5,394 nt of DNA, from contig DBDO01000057.1 in assembly GCA_002293605.1 (NCBI GenBank), positions 1 through 5,394 on the forward strand. The letters run 5' to 3'. Positions within the stretch are counted from its first letter, which is position 1, and every line of letters starts with the position of its first letter. The notes below the pieces were generated by a model. It saw only the letters and a program-made list of their open reading frames with translations. It searched no databases and had not been told where the DNA came from. A program made the position numbers and the translations under genes. Origin of the DNA: Desulfovibrionaceae bacterium UBA930 (GTDB taxonomy: Bacteria; Desulfobacterota; Desulfovibrionia; Desulfovibrionales; Desulfovibrionaceae). Positions 1 through 5,394 of the stretch are shown here, one piece after another.

Positions 1-113
1 AGTTCAAGCAAAGGGGGCTGCGCAGGCGCAAGGGAAGACGCGGGCCTTTCGCCGGGTACGCTTCGTCCGGTCGGCAAAGGCCGGGACGCGGCGAGGCCCA
101 GGGCCGGGGCCAT
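1..113 (-). CDS. Possible start of an unrecognised downstream gene (partial, runs off left edge)
   Basis: An ATG at 113-111 shares its A with the TGA stop of the BFN gene (TGATG), and the frame stays open for 37 codons to the window edge. An AAGGTG at 127-122 lies 8 nt before this ATG and could be its ribosome binding site. Both facts fit a translationally coupled next gene of the leftward operon. The predicted N-terminus (MAPALGLAASRPLPTG and onward) is rich in Pro, Ala and Leu and matches no family I recognise. The neighbouring minus-strand frame starting at 112 is also open, so an open frame alone is weak evidence in DNA this GC-rich. The segment also contains a hairpin (43-82), so it could instead be a 3' untranslated region. 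Confidence 0.33.
   Translation of the reverse strand, partial: MAPALGLAASRPLPTGRSVPGERPASSLAPAQPPLLE
43..82. repeat. Hairpin-forming inverted repeat downstream of the BFN gene
   Basis: GGCCTTT at 43-49 is the exact reverse complement of AAAGGCC at 76-82. The pairing continues inwards with GCCGG (51-55) against TCGGC (71-75), leaving C50 bulged and using one G-U pair. A small ACG/CGT stem (58-60 with 64-66) sits in the loop. There is no T-run after the hairpin on either strand, so it is not a classical intrinsic terminator. It could be a processing or Rho-linked 3' structure of the leftward operon, or a chance structure within a coding region. Confidence 0.4.
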
Positions 114-1210
114 CACATGGGCACCTTGGTTTCCGGTGCCAGAATGCGCAAAAGCATGGCCCAGCGGTCGCCGTCCGAGGCATCGTTCACCGCTTCGGCC
201 TCGCGCGGGGAAAGCCCGAGCCCTGTGAGCAGGGCAACGGGAATATGCGTATTTGCGGGGGATACGGTGATTTCGCTCATAAGCTCGGTATCGCCCTTGC
301 TTGTGTGCCGGACAAGCGCAACCCGAATTTGAGGAATCTCAAATCTCGCGCGCCGTTCTCCGATGCCTTGCGGGCCTGGAAGAGCCGCCTTCCCCTGTTC
401 CTGCGCCAGGGGCTCATTGCGCCCGAGTCCGCGCGGAGCGGCCTTTGCCAGCGCCAGGGAGAGCTGTTCGAGGCCTGCGGCAAGGGCGGTTTTTTCTTTG
501 CTCCGTTCTTCTTCAAACATTTTGTGGGCCACACTGATAAGTTCCCGGCGGGCGTCTTTTCCTGTAGCGGCGAATTTGGCGGAAAGCGCGGCCTCCACAG
601 CTTTAGGGATGCGGGTGGCAGGGTCGCCGCCCTGCTCTGTCTGTCCGACGGGGGGGTGCGAAAAGTCCTTGCGCAGAAGGGCCAGTTTTGCGGCGGCCAT
701 GGCGCGCACATGCTCCGGCATTCCGGCCAGCACTTCGTTCATGCGTCTGGCACGGGAAAGAACGGCGCTTGAGGCGCGAATGGGCGCGCCGCAACGCAGG
801 GCGAGCGCTATGCCGTCCGAGGGGCGGCAGTCGATAATGGCCCTGCCCCCGGCATGGGCGACTATGACTTCGGCGATGCAGGCTTCTTCCACCATGGCCG
901 TCAGATGCACGCACAGGAGCCTGGCATCGAGCCCGTACAGCAGGTGCATGATGAAGTCGTGCGTCAGGGGGCGGGGAAAGAGCGCGGCCTTTCCTGTTTC
1001 CTCATGGAGGGCTTCGGCGGCCTGTGCATTCCCTTGGGGGGCAAAGACCGTATCCTGCGTTCCCTCGTGCAGGGACAAGGCCAGAGCCAGGGCCTCCACA
1101 GGCCCCACGTCAAGGGTAAGAATGTTTTGCGAAGCATGCGGATGCAGAAGCAGCACAGAAGGCTTGCCTGTTTCCTGCAAAGAGATGCCGAGAACGGAAA
1201 TCTCTACCAT
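113..1210 (-). CDS. BFN-domain (DUF151, bifunctional nuclease family) protein with extended C-terminus
   Basis: This is a 365-residue protein whose first ~150 residues form a BFN/DUF151 domain. The family hallmarks are clear: DVGPVEALALALSL (34-47, the IGxxEAxAIALxL block), RPLTHDFIMHLL (80-91) and DCRPSDGIALALRCGAPI (127-144). Some members of the family have been reported to have DNase/RNase activity, but its cellular role in bacteria is poorly defined, so no specific reaction is claimed. Two parts are unusual. About 30 extra residues (48-79) separate the first two motifs. Residues ~155-365 form an extension with a charged, probably helical middle (~200-265) and a distinct end region (~290-365) that I do not recognise. 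No signal peptide or membrane segment is visible. The start ATG overlaps the 3' end of miaB by 7 nt, with AGGTGA (1219-1214) just upstream, so translation is probably coupled. The ATG-proximal residues (MVEISVLGISL) match the usual first strand of the fold, supporting this start. Confidence 0.88.
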   Translation of the reverse strand: MVEISVLGISLQETGKPSVLLLHPHASQNILTLDVGPVEALALALSLHEGTQDTVFAPQGNAQAAEALHEETGKAALFPRPLTHDFIMHLLYGLDARLLCVHLTAMVEEACIAEVIVAHAGGRAIIDCRPSDGIALALRCGAPIRASSAVLSRARRMNEVLAGMPEHVRAMAAAKLALLRKDFSHPPVGQTEQGGDPATRIPKAVEAALSAKFAATGKDARRELISVAHKMFEEERSKEKTALAAGLEQLSLALAKAAPRGLGRNEPLAQEQGKAALPGPQGIGERRARFEIPQIRVALVRHTSKGDTELMSEITVSPANTHIPVALLTGLGLSPREAEAVNDASDGDRWAMLLRILAPETKVPM

Positions 1211-2667
1211 GGGTCACCTGCCTGACGGCCTTTCAGGGAGTGGCGCGCCGCCGCATCTATATGCACAGGCAGCATGGCACCGAGCCATCCGGAAGTTTCC
1301 GTTTCACTTCGGGCCGGGAGTTCCACATTCACAATAAAGCCCTGCGGGGTTTTCCCCTGCCAGGATTCAAGGCCTGCTCCGTCTTTGCCCTGACGGCAGG
1401 GACGGGATTCTCCCTTGCCCTCGTCCGGTATATCTACGGTATGTTCTTCTGGCAAAAGCTTTTCGAGACGGCTTTTCCCCTCCAGAAGAATGACGCTTTC
1501 TTTTCCCTTCATGGAAGCCAATAGTTCATCATTAGCCTGATTCTGCCACTCCTGCAAGCGGGAGAGACGATGCAGGGCCTCTGTTCGCTCCACTTTGCCC
1601 GGCAAAAGCGCGGCCCTGGCCTGAGGGCGGTCAGAGTATACGAAAGAAAAACTGGAGGCAAAGCCGACTTCGCGCATAAGGCGCATGGTGGCCTGAAAAT
1701 CCTCTTCGCTTTCGCCGGGAAAGCCCACAATGATGTCCGTGGTCAGCAAGATATCCGGCCTGGCTTTTTTCAGCGCTTCCACAATGCCCAGATAGCGGGC
1801 CGTGTCATAACGGCGATTCATAAGCTTTAAGATACGGTCCGAGCCTGATTGCAGGGGAAGGTGCAAACGGGGGCAGAGAACATCCAGATCCGCAAAAGCC
1901 CTAATGACTTCCGGCGCGATATCCTTGGGGTGGGAGGTGACGAAGCGGAGCCGTTCAAGGCCGGGAATGGCGGCCACGGCATACAGCAGCTTTGCAAAGG
2001 GCGGCTCGGCCGCATTTTGTCCGGCCTGATCCAGACCGTAAGAGTTGACATTCTGGCCGAGCAGGGTGATCTCCCGGGCTCCGCCGCGCACCAGGGACCG
2101 GCATTCGGCAAGCACGGTTTCGGGCTGGCGAGACTTTTGCGGGCCGCGCACATAGGGAACAATGCAGTAAGAGCAGTAGTTGTCGCAGCCTTGCATAATG
2201 TTCACAAACACGGAAGGGGGAATGCCCTCGCTCTGCTCAAGGCGCACATCTGCCCGCTCACTGTATCCTTCTGTCAGCTCCAGCAGGGTGAGGCGCAGGC
2301 GCGGCTCTTCGGCCAGGCGGCTTACCGCCTCAGGGGCACGGGCAATGCCATCGGCCCCGAACACAAGGCGCACCTGGGGAAATCGCCTCATAATCCGCTC
2401 ACCGACCTGCTGGGCCACGCAGCCGCCAACGCACACGGTCACATCCTTTTTGCCGTGCGCCGCGCAGTAGCTCGCTATGCGGCCGAGCTCGGAGTATACT
2501 TTCTGCTCGGCCTTTTCGCGCACCGAGCAGGTATTGAGTATGTAAAAAGAGGCCTCGTCAAAGGGCCTTTCGACAAAGCCGCGGGCCGCAAGGGAGCGCG
2601 CCAGCCATTCCGAATCACCGAGGTTCATCTGGCAGCCGAAGCTTTGTATGTGAAAAGAGCGAGTCAT
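1204..2667 (-). CDS. miaB: tRNA-2-methylthio-N6-dimethylallyladenosine synthase (MiaB)
   Basis: This cytoplasmic radical-SAM methylthiotransferase adds a methylthio group to i6A37 of tRNAs, giving ms2i6A37 and improving decoding of codons starting with U. The N-terminal MTTase domain carries its three expected iron-sulphur ligands, C12 (FGCQMN), C47 (NTCSVR) and C83 (GGCVAQ). The radical-SAM cluster motif CxxxCxxC is C161-C165-C168 (GCDNYCSYC), followed by IVPYVRGPQKSR. The central domain contains LLGQNVNSYG, HLPLQSGSD and DIIVGFPGE, which are characteristic of MiaB. A C-terminal TRAM domain starts near residue 385. The 487-aa length exceeds the usual ~440-475 because the TRAM region carries about 30 extra charged residues (~404-434). 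The start is supported by AAGGA at 2678-2674, 6 nt before the ATG. The gene begins 3 nt after the upstream transporter stop and its end overlaps the BFN gene. The dimethylallyl transferase gene miaA is not in this window. Confidence 0.97.
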   Translation of the reverse strand: MTRSFHIQSFGCQMNLGDSEWLARSLAARGFVERPFDEASFYILNTCSVREKAEQKVYSELGRIASYCAAHGKKDVTVCVGGCVAQQVGERIMRRFPQVRLVFGADGIARAPEAVSRLAEEPRLRLTLLELTEGYSERADVRLEQSEGIPPSVFVNIMQGCDNYCSYCIVPYVRGPQKSRQPETVLAECRSLVRGGAREITLLGQNVNSYGLDQAGQNAAEPPFAKLLYAVAAIPGLERLRFVTSHPKDIAPEVIRAFADLDVLCPRLHLPLQSGSDRILKLMNRRYDTARYLGIVEALKKARPDILLTTDIIVGFPGESEEDFQATMRLMREVGFASSFSFVYSDRPQARAALLPGKVERTEALHRLSRLQEWQNQANDELLASMKGKESVILLEGKSRLEKLLPEEHTVDIPDEGKGESRPCRQGKDGAGLESWQGKTPQGFIVNVELPARSETETSGWLGAMLPVHIDAAARHSLKGRQAGDPW

Positions 2668-2670
2668 GTA

Positions 2671-3570
2671 CTATCCTTGTCTGGTCGCCAAAAGCAAACC
2701 GCCGACGATAAGGGCACCGCTTATATAGTGAACCTGGAGCACGGGCTCGCCCAGCATGAGCGTAGCTTCAACGGCGCAAAAAAGCGGCAGGGAATAATAG
2801 ACCACGGCGGCGCGGGCCGGGCCGATAAGACTGATGGCCTTGGACCAGAACCAGAAGGAAAAGAGCGAGGCCCCAAGACCCATATACAGAACCCCGAAAA
2901 GCAGGGAGGAGGAGTAGCGGATCTGCTCTCCGTGCAGGAGTTCCCAGGCGGAAAAGGGTAACAGCAGGAGCGCGCCAATGCCGAAGAGCACGGCGAAATA
3001 GGAACGCTCTCCGCCGCCCTGCGGTTTTTTGCGCACAAGCAGGGCATAGAGGGAAAAGCTTATAGCGGCCAGAAGCACCAAAAGGTCCATAGGCTGAAAG
3101 GAAAGCGCCGCAAGGCTGCGGACATCCCCCTGGGCGATGAGCGCGAGAACGCCAAGGAGCACGGTGCCGATGCCTGCGGCCCGCCTGAGCGAGACCGCTT
3201 CGCCAAAGAGGATGCGGGAAAGGAGGATGGTAAACAGGGGCGAAGAGATGGCGATAAGCGACATGTTCAGGGCCGCCACATGATGGGCGGCTATATATAG
3301 GGCGGTATTGAAAAAGGCGATGCCAATGGCCCCGGTCAGCAGGTAATAGCCCGCATTGCCCGTAAAATGCCGCCACTTTTGCCTCAGTTCCGGCAGCGCA
3401 AAGGGCAGTATGGCGCAAAAAGCAGCGCTCCAGCGCAAAAGGGCCAGGGTGCAGGGGGGAGCGGCATCGGCCAGGGCGCGCCCGGCAATGAAGTTGAAAG
3501 ACCAGACAAAGGTGGCCAAAAGGGCGTAAAAAACGCCTTGGGCCCCAGGCGTGAAGAAAACAGACCGCAT
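2671..3570 (-). CDS. EamA/DMT-family (drug/metabolite transporter superfamily) inner-membrane transporter
   Basis: This 299-aa integral membrane protein has the pattern of the EamA branch of the drug/metabolite transporter superfamily. About ten hydrophobic segments are visible, near residues 11-31, 42-59, 73-92, 97-119, 130-147, 160-179, 190-208, 221-241, 244-267 and 279-296. They form two homologous five-helix EamA repeats. The first contains WSFNFIAGR (23-31) and the second begins near 160. Each repeat ends with a Gly-Glu signature: LFGEAVSLRRAAG (E124) and LMLGEPVLQVHYISG (E275). Members export or import amino acids, nucleobases and other small metabolites, and the substrate cannot be read from sequence. 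Its place as first gene before miaB and the BFN gene probably reflects shared transcription rather than shared function. The start is well supported by AGGAG at 3581-3577, 6 nt before the ATG. Confidence 0.93.
   Translation of the reverse strand: MRSVFFTPGAQGVFYALLATFVWSFNFIAGRALADAAPPCTLALLRWSAAFCAILPFALPELRQKWRHFTGNAGYYLLTGAIGIAFFNTALYIAAHHVAALNMSLIAISSPLFTILLSRILFGEAVSLRRAAGIGTVLLGVLALIAQGDVRSLAALSFQPMDLLVLLAAISFSLYALLVRKKPQGGGERSYFAVLFGIGALLLLPFSAWELLHGEQIRYSSSLLFGVLYMGLGASLFSFWFWSKAISLIGPARAAVVYYSLPLFCAVEATLMLGEPVLQVHYISGALIVGGLLLATRQG
2674..2678 (-). promoter_or_regulatory. Ribosome binding site of miaB next to the upstream stop codon
   Basis: On the minus strand AAGGA precedes the miaB ATG by 6 nt. 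The site lies within the last codons of the transporter gene, directly before its TAG stop (2673-2671). Ribosomes finishing the transporter would therefore expose it or reinitiate, consistent with coupled expression. Confidence 0.65.
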
Positions 3571-3576
3571 TGGGCT

Positions 3577-3581
3577 CTCCT
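3577..3581 (-). promoter_or_regulatory. Ribosome binding site of the EamA transporter
   Basis: On the minus strand AGGAG lies 6 nt upstream of the ATG at 3570-3568. It is a near-consensus Shine-Dalgarno sequence and fixes the start of the leftward cluster. Confidence 0.7.
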
Positions 3582-3709
3582 ATGCCCTTTTGTCTGTTCG
3601 CGCAAGCGGAAATGGGCTGGTGCTTTCCCGTCTGATGCGCTACACAAAAGACCTGAGGGGCGTGTTGATAGGTTCTTTGCGGCGAACAGAGCCAGCATTG
3701 CATACAAAA

Positions 3710-3714
3710 GGGAG
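3710..3714 (+). promoter_or_regulatory. Ribosome binding site of dapB
   Basis: GGGAG lies 6 nt before the ATG at 3721. The open frame extends far upstream, to 3367 and into the transporter gene, so this site and the alignment of the protein N-terminus together decide the start. Confidence 0.65.
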
Positions 3715-3720
3715 CAGGCT

Positions 3721-4512
3721 ATGCACATTCCGGTTATTGTCATGGGAGCGGCGGGAAGAATGGGATCCACCCTGGTTCGTCTGGTGCGCGAAAGCGGCGA
3801 CTTGCGGCTTGCCGGTGCGGTAGAACGGCGGGAGCGGACGGAGGATGTCGGCGATCCGGGCTGCCCGGTAACAACGGAACTTTCCGCCCTGCTCGGCCCT
3901 GGAGGCGGTCAGGAAGGAAAGCCGGTGATCATTGACTTTACTGCGCCTGCTGCCTCGCTGGCCACGGCCCGGCTCGCTGCCGAGTTCGGAGTCGCGCATG
4001 TTATCGGCACCACGGGTTTTTCCGCTGAAGAGCGCGCGCAACTTGAGACCCTGGCGGTCGCAACGCCGATCTTCTGGTCCCCGAACATGAGCGTGGGTGT
4101 GAACGTGCTGCTTAAAGTGCTCCCCGAACTGACCCGTTTGCTGGGGGAGGATTATGATATTGAAATGTCCGAAATTCATCATAACAAGAAAAAAGACTCC
4201 CCAAGCGGCACTGCCCTGCGCCTGGCCGAAAGCCTGGCCGGAGCAAGAGACTGGAAGCTGGAGGAAACGGCCCGCTATTGTCGTGAGGGCATTATCGGCG
4301 AGCGGCCAAAAAAGGAAATAGGCATACAGACCCTGCGCGGCGGCGATGTGGTGGGGGTGCACACGGTTTACTATTTCGGGCCGGGCGAGCGTATAGAGCT
4401 CACACATCAGGCCCATTCGAGAGAAAATTTCGCAAACGGTGCCTTGCGGGCCGTGCGCTGGCTGCACGGCAAAACGCCGGGCAGACTCTACAGCATGCAG
4501 GACATTTTTTAG
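3721..4512 (+). CDS. dapB: 4-hydroxy-tetrahydrodipicolinate reductase (DapB)
   Basis: This cytoplasmic enzyme reduces the product of DapA to tetrahydrodipicolinate with NAD(P)H, in the diaminopimelate/lysine pathway that feeds peptidoglycan and protein synthesis. The 263-aa protein starts with the nucleotide-binding loop VMGAAGRMGS (7-16). An acidic E35 lies at the end of strand 2 (GAVERR), where the cofactor ribose is usually contacted. Next come IIDFTAPAA (70-78), HVIGTTGF (93-100) and SPNMSVGVNVLLKV (120-133). The substrate-binding and catalytic signature EIHHNKKKDSPSGTA (151-165) contains the His pair H153-H154 and K157, equivalent to the E. coli H159/H160/K163 region. The C-terminal FANGALRAVRWL block and MQDIF ending are also typical. 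The upstream ATG codons in the same frame are rejected because the protein aligns from MHIPVIVMG. The length is close to the usual ~265-273 aa. The stop is 1 nt before the NAD synthase start, so the two genes are probably cotranscribed. Confidence 0.97.
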   Translation: MHIPVIVMGAAGRMGSTLVRLVRESGDLRLAGAVERRERTEDVGDPGCPVTTELSALLGPGGGQEGKPVIIDFTAPAASLATARLAAEFGVAHVIGTTGFSAEERAQLETLAVATPIFWSPNMSVGVNVLLKVLPELTRLLGEDYDIEMSEIHHNKKKDSPSGTALRLAESLAGARDWKLEETARYCREGIIGERPKKEIGIQTLRGGDVVGVHTVYYFGPGERIELTHQAHSRENFANGALRAVRWLHGKTPGRLYSMQDIF

Positions 4513-4513
4513 G

Positions 4514-5394
4514 ATGAAAATCGCGCTCATTCAGAGCAATCCACGAACCGGTGCTCTGCGGGACAATATGAAAGCCCTGGAGCGGGCGCTGCTTGCAGCC
4601 TCCGCTCAGGGCGCGGAGCTTTGTCTGGCACCGGAACTGGCCCTGTGTGGTCCGAACCCTTGCGATTTGCTGCTTCGGGAGGGCTTTGCCGCAGATTGCC
4701 GGACTGTTTTACACGAAGGCGCGCAGGCTTTGGCCGGGCATGGCCCGCTGCCGCCCCTGCTGCTCGGCGCGCCTGTCGCCAATCCCGCACCCCAGGGCAA
4801 GCGGCTGCAAAACTGCGCGGTGCTGCTGCACGAGGGCAAAGTCAGGGTGATCAGCCGCAAAGTGCTCCTGCCCTCCGGCAGCGGACACGATGATGCGCGC
4901 TATTTTGAGCCCGGCGTGGCCTGCGGCGTGCTCCAGTATAAAGGATGGCGCTTTGCCGTCACCCTGGGGCAGGATATCTGGAACGATTCCACCTTTCGCC
5001 CCTCGGTCTGGCCGGAGCAGCGTGTGTTCGCCGCCGATCCTGTAGCCGACTTCATCGCTGCGGGAGGGGCGGACGGCCTGATCAATCTGACGGCCCTGCC
5101 CTATGCGCAGGGCCTGACCGGATTGTACCAGCATATGCTCGCCCATCTGGCCCGGCACTACAGGGTGCCTGTGCTTGCCGTCAACCTGAGCGGCGGGAAC
5201 GACTCCCTCGTCTATTGCGGCGCAAGCGCGGCCCTTGACGTGAACGGGGATCTGCTGGCCCGTGCCCCCTTTTTTGAAGAAGCGCTCCTTTTTGCCGATA
5301 TCGCGGCCAAAGAGCGGGGCAGCGTGGCCCCGGCCCTTGGGCGGGACGAGGAACTGTGGCAGGCGGCGGTGCTCGGCGTGCGGGACTATGCGCT
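4514..5394 (+). CDS. nadE: NAD+ synthase, N-terminal glutaminase-like domain (partial; predicted inactive glutaminase site)
   Basis: NAD synthase converts nicotinic acid adenine dinucleotide to NAD+ with ATP and ammonia. The two-domain form obtains ammonia from glutamine through an N-terminal nitrilase-type domain. The visible 293 residues cover that domain and end at DEELWQAAVLGVRDYA, where the ATP-pyrophosphatase synthetase domain normally begins, so the synthetase half lies beyond the right edge. The start aligns well (MKIALIQSNPRTG), as do APELALCG (39-46, catalytic-type Glu E41), LLGAPVAN and ISRKVLLPS (Lys K116). The third member of the Glu-Lys-Cys triad is missing: the segment expected as xxCEDxW reads TLGQDIW, with G152-Q153 in place of Cys-Glu. 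The frame is intact throughout. The ATG is 1 nt after the dapB stop. AGGA at 4499-4502 is an 11-nt-spaced possible ribosome site, and coupling to dapB is likely. The domain may be structural only, leaving an ammonia-dependent enzyme; that is an inference. Confidence 0.9.
   Translation, partial: MKIALIQSNPRTGALRDNMKALERALLAASAQGAELCLAPELALCGPNPCDLLLREGFAADCRTVLHEGAQALAGHGPLPPLLLGAPVANPAPQGKRLQNCAVLLHEGKVRVISRKVLLPSGSGHDDARYFEPGVACGVLQYKGWRFAVTLGQDIWNDSTFRPSVWPEQRVFAADPVADFIAAGGADGLINLTALPYAQGLTGLYQHMLAHLARHYRVPVLAVNLSGGNDSLVYCGASAALDVNGDLLARAPFFEEALLFADIAAKERGSVAPALGRDEELWQAAVLGVRDYA

Larger units (their letters stand above)
3571..3720. promoter_or_regulatory. Divergent intergenic region with an imperfect inverted repeat (likely promoter/operator region)
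   Basis: These 150 bp separate the starts of the transporter (leftward) and dapB (rightward), so promoters for both directions should lie here. The minus strand at 3605-3585 reads TTGCGCGAACAGA followed directly by CAAAAGGG. The plus strand repeats the first block with one inserted G (TTGCGGCGAACAGA, 3677-3690) and then, after 14 nt, CAAAAGGG (3705-3712). Each gene is therefore preceded by a similar block pointing towards it. The CAAAAGGG parts lie close to or overlap the two ribosome binding sites. I see no convincing -35/-10 pair on either strand; TTGATA at 3665-3670 has no matching -10 at normal spacing. The repeat could be a regulator-binding pair or a long-range stem, and no regulator can be named. 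Confidence 0.45.

Noticed and set aside
363..1337. Long plus-strand frame (324 codons) antisense to the BFN gene
   Set aside because: It is the complement of a well-supported BFN gene, its product is Ser/Arg/Ala-rich with no family resemblance, and long antisense frames are common in GC-rich DNA.
1849..2961. 370-codon plus-strand frame antisense to miaB and the transporter
   Set aside because: It spans two strongly identified genes on the other strand and encodes nothing recognisable, so it is a coding shadow.
2768..3703. 311-codon minus-strand frame overlapping the transporter
   Set aside because: It reads the transporter in another frame, lacks membrane segments and is Arg/His/Pro-rich in the manner of a shadow frame. 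The EamA frame has clear family motifs and a good ribosome binding site.
3665..3705. TTGATA (3665-3670) as a -35 box for dapB
   Set aside because: At 16-18 bp spacing there is no TATAAT-like hexamer. The later CATACA has only three matches and would leave almost no leader before the ribosome site.
3367..3720. N-terminal extension of dapB back to an ATG at 3367
   Set aside because: The extension lies antisense to the transporter and does not resemble DapB. The family N-terminus and a ribosome binding site both point to the ATG at 3721.
3640..4530. 296-codon minus-strand frame antisense to dapB
   Set aside because: dapB is unambiguous on the plus strand from its motifs, and the antisense product has no recognisable features.
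5189..5206. SGGNDS in the NAD synthase as the ATP-binding SGGxDS loop
   Set aside because: Its position (residues 226-231) fits the VGGxD segment late in the nitrilase domain. The synthetase domain only begins near residue 283, so the true pyrophosphatase loop should lie beyond the window.

Overview
This 5.4-kb, GC-rich window (roughly 60% by eye) is dense bacterial chromosome. It looks like housekeeping DNA from a deltaproteobacterium, most likely a Desulfovibrio-like member of the Desulfovibrionales. That assignment is inferred from general protein character, notably the BFN/DUF151 protein next to MiaB and the NAD synthase whose active-site segment reads LGQDIW. No rRNA or other taxonomic marker is present. 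I see no mobile element, CRISPR array, tRNA or rRNA.

The layout is two divergent gene clusters around a 150-bp intergenic region (3571-3720). The leftward cluster (minus strand) starts with a ten-helix EamA/DMT-family transporter. It continues with miaB (tRNA ms2i6A37 methylthiotransferase) and a 365-aa BFN/DUF151 protein with an unusual insertion and a long unrecognised C-terminal extension. It may end in a further gene starting at 113 and running off the left edge. These genes are separated by 3 nt or overlap by a few nt, so they are probably one translationally coupled transcription unit. The rightward cluster (plus strand) is dapB (4-hydroxy-tetrahydrodipicolinate reductase, lysine/diaminopimelate synthesis) followed after 1 nt by the start of an NAD synthase gene (nadE) cut by the right edge.

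The most notable observation is in the NAD synthase. Its N-terminal nitrilase-type glutaminase domain is present and in frame, but the Cys-Glu pair expected in the catalytic segment reads Gly-Gln (residues 152-153). The glutaminase therefore looks unable to form the thioester, and the enzyme may depend on free ammonia or another nitrogen source. A second point is an imperfect inverted repeat in the divergent intergenic region that puts a similar sequence block upstream of both clusters and may be a shared operator. I see no clear evidence of a wholly new multi-gene system here.
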